DNA from: Halorubellus sp. JP-L1
GTDB lineage: Archaea; Halobacteriota; Halobacteria; Halobacteriales; Natrialbaceae
DNA length: 64,000 bases
Assembly (NCBI RefSeq): GCF_011440375.1
Contig: NZ_JAAOIR010000002.1
Span: 969,769 to 1,033,768, forward strand
Direction: 5' to 3'
This document shows positions 51,542 through 60,349 of the stretch, piece by piece; position 1 is the stretch's first letter; the number at the start of each line of letters is the position of its first letter. The notes beneath the pieces were generated by a model, which ran no database searches, was not told the DNA's origin, and saw only the letters and a list, made by a program, of their open reading frames with translations. A program made the translations under genes and the position numbers.

Positions 51542-52573
51542 TCAGTTGATCGTCGTGTGGTCGGACTCCTCGTTCAGCGCGAGGTTCACCGCGATCTCCG
51601 CGTTCCGCATCGCGTACTGCGCGGTCTGCTGGAGCGAGACGAGTACCTCGCGGACCTGCAGGAGGTCCTCGTTGTCCATCTCCGGGAGGTCGTCGAGGAT
51701 CTCGCGCTCGCGGTCGCCGATCTCGTGGAAGAGCTCGCGGGCCGCGATCGTCTTCTGGTAGTCCCGCGTCACCGCGGACTCGACGGCGAGCGCCGTCAGT
51801 TCGTCTACTTGCTCGGTGAACTCGCGGATGCGCCGCATCGTCCCCTGGTCGACGTTCAGCGTGTGGCCCTCCGCCTCCAGGACGATGTCCGCGATGTCCT
51901 CGGCGTTATCAGCCGTCAACTCGAGGTTCTTCGCGATCGAGCGGTAGCCGATGAGCGGGAACCCGTCCGCGAGCCCGACCGCGCGAGCGAGGTTCGGGTT
52001 CTGGTACGCCGTGAAGATGAGCCGCAGCATCAGGACGAAGATCTTGTTCGCCTGCCGCTCGCGGTTCAGCGCGCGCTGTGCGAGGTCCGGGTTGCCGTGC
52101 GCGAGCGCCTTCACGGCCTCGCCGCGCATCGTCGACCCCGTCGACTCGAGGCGCTCCAGGAGGTTGTCGAGCGTGAAGTCCTCCGGGTCGACCGAGCACC
52201 GGATGGCGATGCTCTCGGGCGTCTCCTCGATGACGCCCAGGCCCATCAGCTGGGTCTCGGCGCGATAGACGGCATTGATCTGCTCGGAGTCGAGCGCGCC
52301 GTCCTCGTTCTCGATGCGGATGACGCGCCGCCCGAGCACGTACTGCGCGACGATCGCGCGCTCGACGGCGTCCGCGTCCAGGTCGCCCGCGTGGATGACC
52401 GCCTCCGTCTCCTCGCTGTTCGCGGACTCCGGCATCACCGTCAGCGTGCCCTTCCCGCCCATGCGGAGCGACACCTCGTCGCCCTTCTCGACGTCGTGCT
52501 CGCTCGCCCACTCCGCGGGGAGCGTCATCGCCAGCGTCGACGGCCCGAGCCGCTGCACTTTGCGCGTTTCCAT
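51542..52573 (-). CDS. PhoU-like phosphate uptake regulator with AbrB-type N-terminus
   Basis: A 343-residue regulator. Residues 1-50 form an AbrB/SpoVT-type DNA-binding fold (ETRKVQRLGPSTLAMTLPAEWASEHDVEKGDEVSL). Residues 110-340 are a PhoU-like helical bundle in two repeats, including FHEIGDREREILDDLPEMDNEDLLQVREVLVSLQQTAQYAMRNAEIA. Archaeal PhoU-like proteins with this layout control phosphate transport genes. An AAATATAAGG box (about 52598-52608, minus) lies 30 bases before ATG 52573 and decides the start over one 19 codons earlier. No pst genes are adjacent. Confidence 0.87.
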   Translation of the reverse strand: METRKVQRLGPSTLAMTLPAEWASEHDVEKGDEVSLRMGGKGTLTVMPESANSEETEAVIHAGDLDADAVERAIVAQYVLGRRVIRIENEDGALDSEQINAVYRAETQLMGLGVIEETPESIAIRCSVDPEDFTLDNLLERLESTGSTMRGEAVKALAHGNPDLAQRALNRERQANKIFVLMLRLIFTAYQNPNLARAVGLADGFPLIGYRSIAKNLELTADNAEDIADIVLEAEGHTLNVDQGTMRRIREFTEQVDELTALAVESAVTRDYQKTIAARELFHEIGDREREILDDLPEMDNEDLLQVREVLVSLQQTAQYAMRNAEIAVNLALNEESDHTTIN

Positions 52574-52702
52574 GCCCCCGCCTAGGCAACGAAATACCTT
52601 ATATTTGCCCCTCCAGTCATAATACATCACCCCGCGTCTACTAGGCGTCGGAGGCGGGCGATTCCACGTTACCGTGTCAACTGGCCGCCACGGGAGACGG
52701 GG

Positions 52703-53791
52703 TCAGACGACCTTGAGGAGCCGGTGCTCGTACCTGCCGACGCGGACCTTCTGCCAGCCCCGCAGCGACCCGTTCACGGCCTCGTCGTCCGTGTCGACGC
52801 GGAGGACGCCGACGTCGTCGAGCTTGCTCGGCGACGCGACAACCTCGACGCTGGAGCGCTCGATGACCGCGGGCGATATTTGGTGGTTGCCGCGCCCGAA
52901 CACGAACCCCTGGCCGCCGATGGGCGACACGACGACGACGTTCTCCTCGCCGAGCGCATCTAGGATCTCCGCTTCGGTCCCGTCCCGGAGGACGACCTCG
53001 CCGTCGCGGTAGACGTCCACGCCGAGCGGCGACGGCTCGAACCCGAGTTCGCGCTTGATCGCACCGACCGTCCCGCCCGGTCCGAGCACGTACGTCACGC
53101 CATCCTCGACGTCGTTCGCGAACCCGGACGCGACGCCGTCGACGCTACCGCCCGCGACCTGCTTCGAGGACTGCACCGCCTCCGCGACCGGCACCGGAAC
53201 CACTGCGCGCAGCGTCGTCCGGACCTCGCCCTCGCGGTACGCGGCCTCGTCGATGTCGTTCACCTCGCGGTCCGCGACCGCGTCGAACGACGCGACGACG
53301 CGGCCCGCGTCCTTCGGCGTCACGCCGAACACGGACGAGTAGATCTTCACGCCCGCGGGCACGCCGAGCATCGGGACCTCGACGGTGCCGTCGCCGGCCG
53401 CCTCGAGCGCTCGCGCGACGTCCACGGCGGTGCCGTCGCCGCCGACGAACAGCACGATGTCGACGCCCGCGTCCACGAACGCGCGGACCGCCGCGCGCGT
53501 GTCCGCCGCCGACGTCGCCGACGCCCCCTCGGGGTCGGGGTCGTACTCGTAGACGACCTCCGGATCGAAGCCCGCGTCCCGCGCGGCGTCCGCACCCATC
53601 TCGCCCGCCGCCGTCACCACCGTCACGCCGTCGCCGCGCGCTCGGAGCGCCGACAGCGCCGCCCTCGCTCGCTCGGGCGCACGCGGCTCCGCGCCGCGCT
53701 CGCGCGCCTCCGCGACCTTCCCGTCGGTCCCCTTCAACCCGACGCGGCCCCCCATCCCCGCGATGGGATTCACGACGAACCCGACTCGCAT
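52703..53791 (-). CDS. ATP-NAD kinase family protein
   Basis: A 362-residue protein of the ATP-NAD/AcoX kinase type. It begins VGFVVNPIAGMGGRVGLKGTDG, the N-terminal motif of this group. The diagnostic GGDGT motif is in VLFVGGDGTAVDVARAL (about residue 125). The C-terminal part has GGQGFVFGRGNHQISPAVIE, which resembles the NAD-site region. NAD kinase proper is shorter in archaea (about 270-280), so the physiological substrate may differ. Start ATG 53791 with GCTTTTCCC 26 bases upstream on the minus strand. Confidence 0.85.
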   Translation of the reverse strand: MRVGFVVNPIAGMGGRVGLKGTDGKVAEARERGAEPRAPERARAALSALRARGDGVTVVTAAGEMGADAARDAGFDPEVVYEYDPDPEGASATSAADTRAAVRAFVDAGVDIVLFVGGDGTAVDVARALEAAGDGTVEVPMLGVPAGVKIYSSVFGVTPKDAGRVVASFDAVADREVNDIDEAAYREGEVRTTLRAVVPVPVAEAVQSSKQVAGGSVDGVASGFANDVEDGVTYVLGPGGTVGAIKRELGFEPSPLGVDVYRDGEVVLRDGTEAEILDALGEENVVVVSPIGGQGFVFGRGNHQISPAVIERSSVEVVASPSKLDDVGVLRVDTDDEAVNGSLRGWQKVRVGRYEHRLLKVV

Positions 53792-53983
53792 GCCCGCTCG
53801 TACGACCGTCGCCGGGAAAAGCGGTCGGTTTCGTCGGATCGACGCTGCACGTCGCCGGTCGACGAACGCCGAACGGCCAGAGTACGTCGGCCATCGCGGC
53901 CGCGTTCCGTCGCGGCTACGTCCCGCCACCCGGCACGGCCGCGTCCGTCAACGCTTAAGCCACCGGGGTCACAACGCCCGGGC

Positions 53984-54139
53984 ATGATACCGCTTCAGGC
54001 CCAGGAGACGCTCATCGAGACCACGCCCATCGGCATCGTCGTCCTCCTCCTCTCGCTGGGCATCACCGCCGCCTGGCTGTACTCGATCTACAACTACGAA
54101 CCGAACTCGCGCGGCAAGCCGACCGACAAGACCAGCTAG
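53984..54139 (+). CDS. 51-residue single-helix membrane protein
   Basis: ATG 53984 to TAG 54139. The sequence starts with a polar head (IPLQAQETLIETT). One hydrophobic segment of about 20 residues follows (IGIVVLLLSLGITAAWLYSI), then a basic end NSRGKPTDKTS. ACGCTTAAGCC (53951-53961) about 28 bases upstream is a good leaderless promoter. Such micro-proteins are conserved among haloarchaea as far as I recall; the function is unknown. It converges with the CinA-like gene. Confidence 0.7.
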   Translation: MIPLQAQETLIETTPIGIVVLLLSLGITAAWLYSIYNYEPNSRGKPTDKTS

Positions 54140-54150
54140 ACGCCCTCGCG

Positions 54151-54843
54151 CTACTCCTCGCCCCCGTCGACGCGTTCGCGGAGCCACGCGACCGCCGCAT
54201 CGACCTCCGCCTCGTCAGGGCCGGACACGCGGATGCGGACGCCGTCCCCGGGATAACTGCCGACGGCGACGTCGAACTCCGTCTGCACGCGCTCGAATCG
54301 GTCGACGAGCGCGGACTCCGGCTCCGCCGCGAACACCGTCTCGACGTACGTGCGCTCGCCGTCGAACTCCCCGGCGACGTCCTCGAACATCGCCCGCATC
54401 TCCGCGGGCACCCCCGGGAGGACGTACGTCGACTCGACGACCGCACCAGGTGCGACGCCCTCGACGTTGTGGAGGACGCGCGCCCCCGCCGGCACGTCCG
54501 CCGTCCCGTCCACGAGGTCGCCCGCGCTATAGCCGCCGTGCTCGACGAGCCACTCCTCCGCGACCTCGCTGTGAGCCAGCTCCCGACCGAACGCCACCGC
54601 CACGCCCGCCATCGTCCGGTCGTCGTGCGTCGGGCCGAGGCCACCGGTGACGACGGTCGCGTCGTACTCCGCGTGGAACTCGTTCACGACGCGCGCGATC
54701 GCCGCCTCGTCGTCCGGGAGGGTCACGACCCGACGGACGCGAGCGCCCCGCTCGGTGAGTCGTCGACACAGCCACGTCGCGTTCGTGTTCTCGGTCTCCC
54801 CGGCGAGCAACTCGTCCCCGACGGTGACCACGGCAACGTCCAT
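54151..54843 (-). CDS. Molybdopterin-binding/CinA N-terminal family protein
   Basis: A 230-residue protein of the MoaB/Mog fold (COG1058, CinA N-terminal type). Motifs: TVGDELLAGETENTNATWLCRRLTERG at the start, VVTGGLGPTHDDRTMAGVA (about residues 64-82) and YVLPGVPAEMRAMFED (about 140). In bacteria CinA acts as a nicotinamide nucleotide deamidase/ADP-ribose pyrophosphatase; archaeal single-domain forms are less clear. Start ATG 54843, CTCGTTTTGAGG about 27 bases upstream. Confidence 0.87.
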   Translation of the reverse strand: MDVAVVTVGDELLAGETENTNATWLCRRLTERGARVRRVVTLPDDEAAIARVVNEFHAEYDATVVTGGLGPTHDDRTMAGVAVAFGRELAHSEVAEEWLVEHGGYSAGDLVDGTADVPAGARVLHNVEGVAPGAVVESTYVLPGVPAEMRAMFEDVAGEFDGERTYVETVFAAEPESALVDRFERVQTEFDVAVGSYPGDGVRIRVSGPDEAEVDAAVAWLRERVDGGEE

Positions 54844-54930
54844 ACCGCAGGAACGAGACCGAGCCTCAAAACGAGTCCGGGACGGGATCGAGCCCGAGCT
54901 GCGAGGGAACCGTACCGATCGAGGCCGACG

Positions 54931-55689
54931 TTACCCCATCCCCGGCGGCGGGTCGCGGCCGTCGTCGTCGCCGCTCATGTCGAGCCCGAGGTCCTCGCGC
55001 TTGCGCTCCAGTTGCCTGATCTGGTAGACGTAGTAGGCGACCCCGGCGGTCCCGACCACGCCCAACAGCGCGACGAGGCCCGCGAACAGCCAGAGGTCCC
55101 GCGCCAGGTACCACTGGACGTTCAGCGTCCGCGTCAACTCGTCGAACCGCAAGTGGACGCGGTCGCCCTCGAGCGTCCGCTCGTCGGCGCCCGGCGACAC
55201 CCGCCCGAACAGCGGGAACCCGACGCGCATGTTCTCGGGGAGCACCACCTCGTAGGAGCCCTCCAGGTACGACGGCAGCACGAGGGACTTCTCGTCCGTC
55301 CGAGTCGTGAACGCCACCTGTCCCTCCGAACGCGGGAGCGTCACGACCGTCGCCCCACCACTCTCCTCGACGGTCAGGTTCTCCGCCGTCACCGTCGTCC
55401 CGTTCGGGTACCGGTACTTCAGCGCGGAGATCGGGAGCGGGTTCCGCGACTCGATGCCGGGCCGCCAGAGCTCGAACTCCGTGCCCTCGTACCCCGAGAC
55501 GTCGTACACCGCCTTGTACTGGCCGCCGGTGACGTTCACGTACGCGTCCGTCGAGGCGTTCCACTCGTAGGTCGCGTTCTCGTTCAAGCGCTCCTCGCTC
55601 ACGCCACCGCCGAACGGCGACGTACACCCCGCCAGTGCCGCCATCGCTGCGAGCGCGAGCACCGCGAGCACCAGGCGTTTCCGAGCCAT
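54931..55689 (-). CDS. DUF5803 lipoprotein with C-terminal membrane helix
   Basis: A 252-residue exported protein. The lipobox is LAALAGCTS (cysteine at about residue 22) after a hydrophobic signal. An extracellular beta-rich domain covers 30-190 with several N-x-S/T sequons. One membrane segment (about 200-222, LWLFAGLVALLGVVGTAGVAYYV) and a basic/acidic cytosolic end (LERKREDLGLDMSGDDD) follow. It matches DUF5803, a haloarchaeal family I recall next to tfe and DUF2110, as seen here. Function unknown. Its start lies 2 bases after the end of the DUF2110 gene, in the same operon. Confidence 0.82.
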   Translation of the reverse strand: MARKRLVLAVLALAAMAALAGCTSPFGGGVSEERLNENATYEWNASTDAYVNVTGGQYKAVYDVSGYEGTEFELWRPGIESRNPLPISALKYRYPNGTTVTAENLTVEESGGATVVTLPRSEGQVAFTTRTDEKSLVLPSYLEGSYEVVLPENMRVGFPLFGRVSPGADERTLEGDRVHLRFDELTRTLNVQWYLARDLWLFAGLVALLGVVGTAGVAYYVYQIRQLERKREDLGLDMSGDDDGRDPPPGMG

Positions 55690-55691
55690 CC

Positions 55692-56366
55692 CTACGGGAT
55701 GACGCAGCGGATCTCCGCGGGGAGGTACTCGCCGATCGCGGCGAGCAAGCCCGGCGGGTCCGTGCCTTCCTTGCAGACGATGCTCTGTTCGAGGAGTCCG
55801 ATGCGTTCGACGGTCACGATGTCGCGGGCGTGCCCGGCCCGGTTCACGGTCGCGCGAACCTCCGCGCGCGTCGCCGAGTTCACGTTCACGCGCCCGTCGC
55901 CGCGCGTCCACTCGTAGAGCTCGTCTCGCTGCGCGTCACTCAACCGACTCGGTTCGCCGTCGCCGCCGTACACGAACTCCAGAGGCATGTGCTGGACGAG
56001 CCCGAACCGCTCGCGGACTTGACTCGGCGTCCCCTGCCCGAGTCCGATCTCGTCCGCGGGCACGTACACGTCCTCGCCGGCGTCGAGCACGAACCCCTCG
56101 TCGCTCCAGGAGTCGAACGTCCCGACGTACGTCTCTCCGGCGTCCATGTGCGAGTCGATCTCGCCGAACTCCTCGGCGAGCACGTTCCGCGCGACGACCG
56201 CGTCGTCACCCGAGACCGTGACGCTCGGGAAGTCGTCGTTGCGCACGCCGACCTCGAACTCGACGTCCAGGTCCGCGAGCTCGTTCCCGACGAGCGACGT
56301 AAGCCCGTCGACCGCGCGATCCCGAGCGTCGCCGCGCACGTAGACCTTCGTTGCGAGAACGACCAT
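55692..56366 (-). CDS. DUF2110 family protein
   Basis: A 224-residue acidic cytosolic protein. It begins VVLATKVYVRGDARDRAVDGLTSLVGNELADLDVEFEV. The middle has VGTFDSWSDEGFVLDAGEDVYVPADEIGLGQGTPSQV, resembling an S1-like RNA-binding barrel. It ends with a compact alpha/beta domain including IVTVERIGLLEQSIVCKEGTDPPGLL. DUF2110 is archaeal and almost always encoded beside transcription factor E, suggesting a transcription- or RNA-related role (inference from context). Its ATG shares one base with the tfe TAA (TAATG). Confidence 0.83.
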   Translation of the reverse strand: MVVLATKVYVRGDARDRAVDGLTSLVGNELADLDVEFEVGVRNDDFPSVTVSGDDAVVARNVLAEEFGEIDSHMDAGETYVGTFDSWSDEGFVLDAGEDVYVPADEIGLGQGTPSQVRERFGLVQHMPLEFVYGGDGEPSRLSDAQRDELYEWTRGDGRVNVNSATRAEVRATVNRAGHARDIVTVERIGLLEQSIVCKEGTDPPGLLAAIGEYLPAEIRCVIP

Positions 56367-56890
56367 TATGCGCTCGACTCCACGTTCAGTTCCTCGCGAA
56401 GCGCATCCAGCCGGTCCTCCATCGCGGTCACGAGCCGGTCGTTGTCCATCGACTCGAGGGGCGACCCGCACTCGGGGCACTCGAACCCGAAGTCCATCGC
56501 CTCGCCGAACTCGAAGCGGATCGAGCAGACCTCGCAGAGGTAGAACTCGTGGTTGCGCTCGTACTCCTCGCGGTCATCGAGCGCATCCAGCAACCGATGC
56601 ATCTCCTCTTCGAGGTTCTCCGGGATGTTCTCGTAGTGGAACGTCCACAGGTACGTGAGCCACCCGGAGTCCTCGTCGCGCAGACGCCGGTACTCCGCGA
56701 GGTCGTTCTCGTAGAGGATGAACAGCGCCCGCCGCACGTCGTTCAGTTCGAGGTCCAACTCCTCGGCGAGCTCCTCGTCGGTCACTTCGCCGTCCGGGGG
56801 TGCCGCCGCAACGGGCATCCCCTTCGGCCCGACCAACTCGTGGAGGTACTTCTGGATTACGGGGTCTTCGAGGAGGTCCTCAAAAGCCAT
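56366..56890 (-). CDS. tfe: Transcription initiation factor E subunit alpha
   Basis: A 174-residue archaeal TFE. The N-terminal winged helix (about residues 1-85) begins AFEDLLEDPVIQKYLHELVG and continues TDEELAEELDLELNDVRRALFILYENDLAEYRR. The C-terminal zinc ribbon has CEVCSIRF (about 120) and CPECGSPL (about 140), followed by a helix. It helps TBP/TFB-RNA polymerase open promoters. Start at Met before AFEDLL; GTTTTAAACTCG (minus, 56912-56923) about 30 bases upstream supports it and rules out the Met eight codons earlier. It leads the operon with DUF2110 and DUF5803. A hairpin array abuts its promoter. Confidence 0.93.
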   Translation of the reverse strand: MAFEDLLEDPVIQKYLHELVGPKGMPVAAAPPDGEVTDEELAEELDLELNDVRRALFILYENDLAEYRRLRDEDSGWLTYLWTFHYENIPENLEEEMHRLLDALDDREEYERNHEFYLCEVCSIRFEFGEAMDFGFECPECGSPLESMDNDRLVTAMEDRLDALREELNVESSA

Positions 56891-56936
56891 CTTACTCGAA
56901 AACGGGGCTTTCACGAGTTTAAAACTACCGAACGTA

Positions 56937-57118
56937 CTGCCTCACCCAGCATACGGCGTCCGCCAGGACGCCGTTTCCAGCGGAGGCGGTGTAGACGGGC
57001 GTAGGCCTGCCTCACCCAGCATACGGCGTCCGCCAGGACGCCGTTTCCAGCGGAGGCGGTGTAGACGGGCGTAGGACTGCCTCACGCAGCATACGGCGTC
57101 CACCAGGACGCCGTTTCC
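56937..57118. repeat. 70-bp tandem repeat with perfect hairpins upstream of tfe
   Basis: Unit 1 is 56937-57006, unit 2 57007-57076 (almost identical) and a partial unit 3 57077-57118 (two changes). Each unit carries a perfect 7-bp stem, GGCGTCC-4-GGACGCC (56955-56972, 57025-57042, 57095-57112). In unit 3 the loop is changed (ACCA for GCCA) but the stem is kept. The array begins directly upstream of the tfe core promoter and follows the stop of trm56, so it could act as terminator, as operator, or as both. Confidence 0.9.
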
Positions 57119-57153
57119 GTGGATGCACTCAGAAGGACGCTTTCTGCAGTCGG

Positions 57154-57723
57154 TCAGTCGTGCTCGGCGAGGCGGTCGTCGGGGGCGTCTTCGGGGTCGA
57201 CGACGCGCTTGCCGGTGTCGGCGGGGAGGACGACGCGGTCGGGGTCGGCCCACTCGCGGTCGAGTTCGCGGCCGTCGAAGAGGCGGTCGAGGAAGACGGC
57301 GAGGCCGGCGACCTCGCTGTGGGGCTGGTTGGTGACGCCGACGTTGTAGTCGGCGTGCTCGTAGACGTCGAAGGGCACCTTCTCGCTGCCGACGACGACG
57401 AGAAGCGGGGCGTCCTCGTGGGCGGCCCTCACGTCGTCCTGGACGTCCTGGACGCGTTCGCCGTACATCGTGAGGTGAACGACGGTGCCGTCGAAGTCGC
57501 GGACGAACGCCTTCGGCGTGCTCGTGCGTTCGATCTCGAACGGCCCGCCGAAGCGCTCCGTGATGTCGGCGACGGTCTCGTGGGCCTGGGCGGCGTTGTC
57601 GGGGAAGACGACGCGGTCCGCGCCGAGCGCGCGCGCCGTCAAGCCGACGTGCGTCGTCATCCGGTCGTCGCGGCCGGGTCGATGCCCGAACCGACAGACG
57701 ACGACCTCGGGTTCGCCGTGCAT
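57154..57723 (-). CDS. trm56: tRNA (cytidine-56-2'-O)-methyltransferase
   Basis: A 189-residue SPOUT-fold methyltransferase specific to archaea. Visible motifs: VCRFGHRPGRDDRMTTHVGLTARALGADRV at the start; VHLTMYGERVQDV (about residue 82); LLVVVGSEKVPFDVYEHADYNVGVTNQPHSEVAGLAVFLDRLF (about 107-150), with the trefoil-knot SAM site around VGSEKVP and VTNQPHSEVA. It methylates the 2'-OH of C56 in the tRNA T-loop. GCTTACGACC on the minus strand about 27 bases upstream supports ATG 57723. Confidence 0.93.
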   Translation of the reverse strand: MHGEPEVVVCRFGHRPGRDDRMTTHVGLTARALGADRVVFPDNAAQAHETVADITERFGGPFEIERTSTPKAFVRDFDGTVVHLTMYGERVQDVQDDVRAAHEDAPLLVVVGSEKVPFDVYEHADYNVGVTNQPHSEVAGLAVFLDRLFDGRELDREWADPDRVVLPADTGKRVVDPEDAPDDRLAEHD

Positions 57724-57855
57724 GCACGCTGGTTCGCCGGGCGGTCGTAAGCGGGTTACGCTTCCGCGTTCGACTGGCGTCCGCGTTTGCGTTCCGCCCG
57801 TCCCACCCCGGGTCGTGACCGCACACTTTTAAGTCGAGAGCCGGAAAGGCGGGGC

Positions 57856-58770
57856 ATGACACGACCCGAAGCCGTCGCTGGCGTCGGCGACGCCGACCTC
57901 GACGGCACCACCGCCTTCGTGACTGGCGCCACCCACGGCGTCGGCCGCGAGACCGCGCTGGCGCTCGGGCGACTCGGCGCGCGCGTCCTCGTCCACGGCC
58001 GCGACCGGACCGCCGGGCGCGCGCTCGCGAACGAACTCCGCGAACTCGACGCCGAGCCCGTGTTCGTCCGCGCGGACTTCGCCGACCCCGACGCTCCCGG
58101 CGAGCTCGCCGACGCCGTCGCCGAGCGCGTCGACGAACTCGACGTCCTCGTGAACAACGCCGGCGCGCACTTCGACGGCCCGAGCCTCGTCGACGGCGTC
58201 GAACGGACGTTCCGCGTCAACCACCTCGCGCCGTTCGAACTGACGCGGGAACTCCTCCCGGACCTGTCCAGCGGCGGCCGCGTCGTCACCGTCGCCAGCG
58301 CCATCCACGAACGCGCCACCGCCGCCGACCTCGAGATCGACGCCGTCACCGACGTCGACGACTACGACGGCTTCCGGGCGTACGCGCGCTCGAAGCTCGC
58401 GAACGTCCTCTTCTCGCGCGAACTCGCCGCCCGCCACCCCGACAAACTCGTGAACTGTCTGCACCCCGGGTTCGTCCCCGGAAGCGAACTCTGGCGCGAG
58501 GCCTCCCTCCCGGTCTCCGTCCTCATGCGCGGTCTCTCCGTCCTCCCGGCGTTCGTCCTCGAACGCATCGTCGACACCCCCCGGACCGCGGCCGCGACGA
58601 GCGTCTACCTCGCCGCCGCCGACGACTACGACGTCACCGGCGAGTACTTCTCGAACTGCAGCCCGAAGATGCCCTCCGAGGCGGCGCGCGACGACGCGCT
58701 CGCCGCCGAGCTCTGGGCACGAACAGAATCTCTCGTCGCGGACCCGCCGACGGTGCCCGCGGAGGACTGA
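57856..58770 (+). CDS. Short-chain dehydrogenase/reductase
   Basis: A 304-residue SDR. Cofactor motif TGATHGVGRE near residue 24, NNAGAHFDGP (about 98), catalytic Ser in VTVASAIHER (about 142), and the YARSK active-site motif (about 180). The sequence resembles retinol-dehydrogenase-like or WW-oxidoreductase-like SDRs with a longer C-terminus. Substrate unknown. Start ATG 57856; ACTTTTAAGTC (57825-57835) about 26 bases upstream gives a leaderless mRNA. It is followed at 72 bases by the epimerase gene. Confidence 0.9.
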   Translation: MTRPEAVAGVGDADLDGTTAFVTGATHGVGRETALALGRLGARVLVHGRDRTAGRALANELRELDAEPVFVRADFADPDAPGELADAVAERVDELDVLVNNAGAHFDGPSLVDGVERTFRVNHLAPFELTRELLPDLSSGGRVVTVASAIHERATAADLEIDAVTDVDDYDGFRAYARSKLANVLFSRELAARHPDKLVNCLHPGFVPGSELWREASLPVSVLMRGLSVLPAFVLERIVDTPRTAAATSVYLAAADDYDVTGEYFSNCSPKMPSEAARDDALAAELWARTESLVADPPTVPAED

Positions 58771-58842
58771 CGGCCACGCTCCACCGCGACTCGACCGTCG
58801 GACACCAGAACGCACTTACCCCGCTCAGGCGACGTCCCTCGC

Positions 58843-59781
58843 ATGGACCTCACCGACAAGCGCGTCGTCGTCACCGGCGCGGCCGGCCTCGTCGGCTCGC
58901 ACCTCGCCGCCGAACTCGCCGCCGAGAACGACGTCCTCGCCGTCGACGACCTCTCCAAGGGCATGCGAGAGCGCGTCCCCGACGCCGTCGAGTTCCAGCG
59001 CCTCGACATGACCGACGAAGCCGACGTCGCGGCCGCCATCACCAACGACGTCGACGTCGTCTTCCACTTCGCGGCGTACACGGACACGAACTACGACGAC
59101 GACCGCCAGCTGTTCGAGGAGAACGGCGCGATGACGTACAACGTCCTCGAACGCATGCACGACGTCGGCGTCGACAAGCTCGCGTTCACCTCCTCGTCGA
59201 CCGTCTACGGCGAAGCGCCGATGCCGACGCCCGAGGACTACGCACCCCTCGAACCGATCAGCATCTACGGGTCCTCGAAGCTCGCCGACGAAGCCATCGT
59301 GTCGACGTACGCGCACTCCTACTGCATCCAGGCGTGGGTGTACCGGTTCGCGAACATCGTCGGCCCGAACCAGCGCGGGAACGTCATCCCGGACTTCATC
59401 GAGAAACTGCTCGCGGACCCCGAGACCCTCGAGATCCTCGGGAACGGCCGTCAGGAGAAGTCCTACCTGCACGTCGAGGACTGCGTCGACGCCATGATCC
59501 ACGTCGTCGAGCACGCCGACCGCGACCTCAACACGTACAACCTCGGCACGCGCACGACGACGAGCGTGAACCGCATCGCCGACATCGTCGCGGACGAACT
59601 CGACTGCGACCCCGAGTACGAGTACACGGGCGGCGACCGCGGCTGGACCGGCGACGTCCCGAAGATGCGGCTCTCCATCGAGAAACTCGCCGCACTCGGC
59701 TGGGAGCCACCGCACTCCAGCGACGAAAGCGTGCGTCGAGCGACCGAAGAACTCGCCGAGGAACTCCGCGCGGAGTACTGA
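58843..59781 (+). CDS. NAD-dependent sugar epimerase/dehydratase (GalE-like)
   Basis: A 312-residue extended SDR. Glycine motif VVVTGAAGLVGSHLA at residues 8-22; STVYGEAPMP with the catalytic Ser/Thr (about 120); YGSSK (Tyr-x3-Lys, about 144); RFANIVGPNQRGNVI (about 170) as in UDP-glucose 4-epimerase-like enzymes; and a C-terminal EYTGGDRGWTGDVP for UDP-sugar binding. Probably acts on nucleotide sugars for surface glycans. CGCACTTACCCC (58811-58822) about 27 bases upstream supports the start. Confidence 0.9.
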   Translation: MDLTDKRVVVTGAAGLVGSHLAAELAAENDVLAVDDLSKGMRERVPDAVEFQRLDMTDEADVAAAITNDVDVVFHFAAYTDTNYDDDRQLFEENGAMTYNVLERMHDVGVDKLAFTSSSTVYGEAPMPTPEDYAPLEPISIYGSSKLADEAIVSTYAHSYCIQAWVYRFANIVGPNQRGNVIPDFIEKLLADPETLEILGNGRQEKSYLHVEDCVDAMIHVVEHADRDLNTYNLGTRTTTSVNRIADIVADELDCDPEYEYTGGDRGWTGDVPKMRLSIEKLAALGWEPPHSSDESVRRATEELAEELRAEY

Positions 59782-59843
59782 CCGGTCCACTACGCTCCCC
59801 GATTTCGGCCCTTCTCTCAGGCGCCGTCGGTTCGTGCGTTCGG

Positions 59844-60176
59844 TCAGACGGTGAACGACGTCGCCGCCTCGCAGTCCACGTCGTTCGCGGTCAACCAGGC
59901 TCGGGCCTCGTACTCGCCCGCGGGCGCGTCCTCCCACGTCGCGGCGTAGGTCACGGCGTCGCCGGGCGCGATCGACTCCGACTGCAGCATCTGCATGAAC
60001 ATCCGGTCGTCGGAGAACGACCACACCTCCTCGCCGTCCTCGAACACGACGACCTCGTGCGTCTGGGAGTCCGAGAACTGGAGGTCGACCGCCTCCGAAC
60101 CGTCGTTCGCGACCGCGTACTCGAACTCGACCGCGTCGTCCGATACCGTCGCCGAGAGCGACCCCGAGAGCGTCAT
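59844..60176 (-). CDS. BsuPI-related proteinase-inhibitor-like protein
   Basis: A 110-residue beta-sandwich protein. It reads LSGSLSATVSDDAVEFEYAVANDGSEAVDLQFSDSQTHEVVVFEDGEEVWSFSDDRMFMQ, then SIAPGDAVTYAATWEDAPAGEYEARAWLTA. The central FSDSQTHEVVVFEDGEEVWSFS strand pair matches the intracellular proteinase inhibitor (BsuPI) family. Its target in archaea is not known. Start Met60176 has AGGTTACAACG about 27 bases upstream; 25 extra residues of a longer frame are not coding-like. Cytosolic, no signal. Confidence 0.8.
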   Translation of the reverse strand: MTLSGSLSATVSDDAVEFEYAVANDGSEAVDLQFSDSQTHEVVVFEDGEEVWSFSDDRMFMQMLQSESIAPGDAVTYAATWEDAPAGEYEARAWLTANDVDCEAATSFTV

Positions 60177-60349
60177 GAACGAGCGTTCCCGCGGGCGCGT
60201 TGTAACCTTTCCCCACGGCGTACGCTTTCCCACGCCGCACGCCGGAACCACCCGACTGGCGCCGGCTGCGGGACCGAATCGAGGAGGACTCTGGTCGATG
60301 GAGCGGAACGAGGAGAAACTTATTCACTCACGCGTGCGTGGGCGCGGGC

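Noticed and set aside
56937..57118. Possible CRISPR array
   Set aside because: Units are directly adjacent with no unique spacers, only 2.6 copies, and no cas genes nearby.
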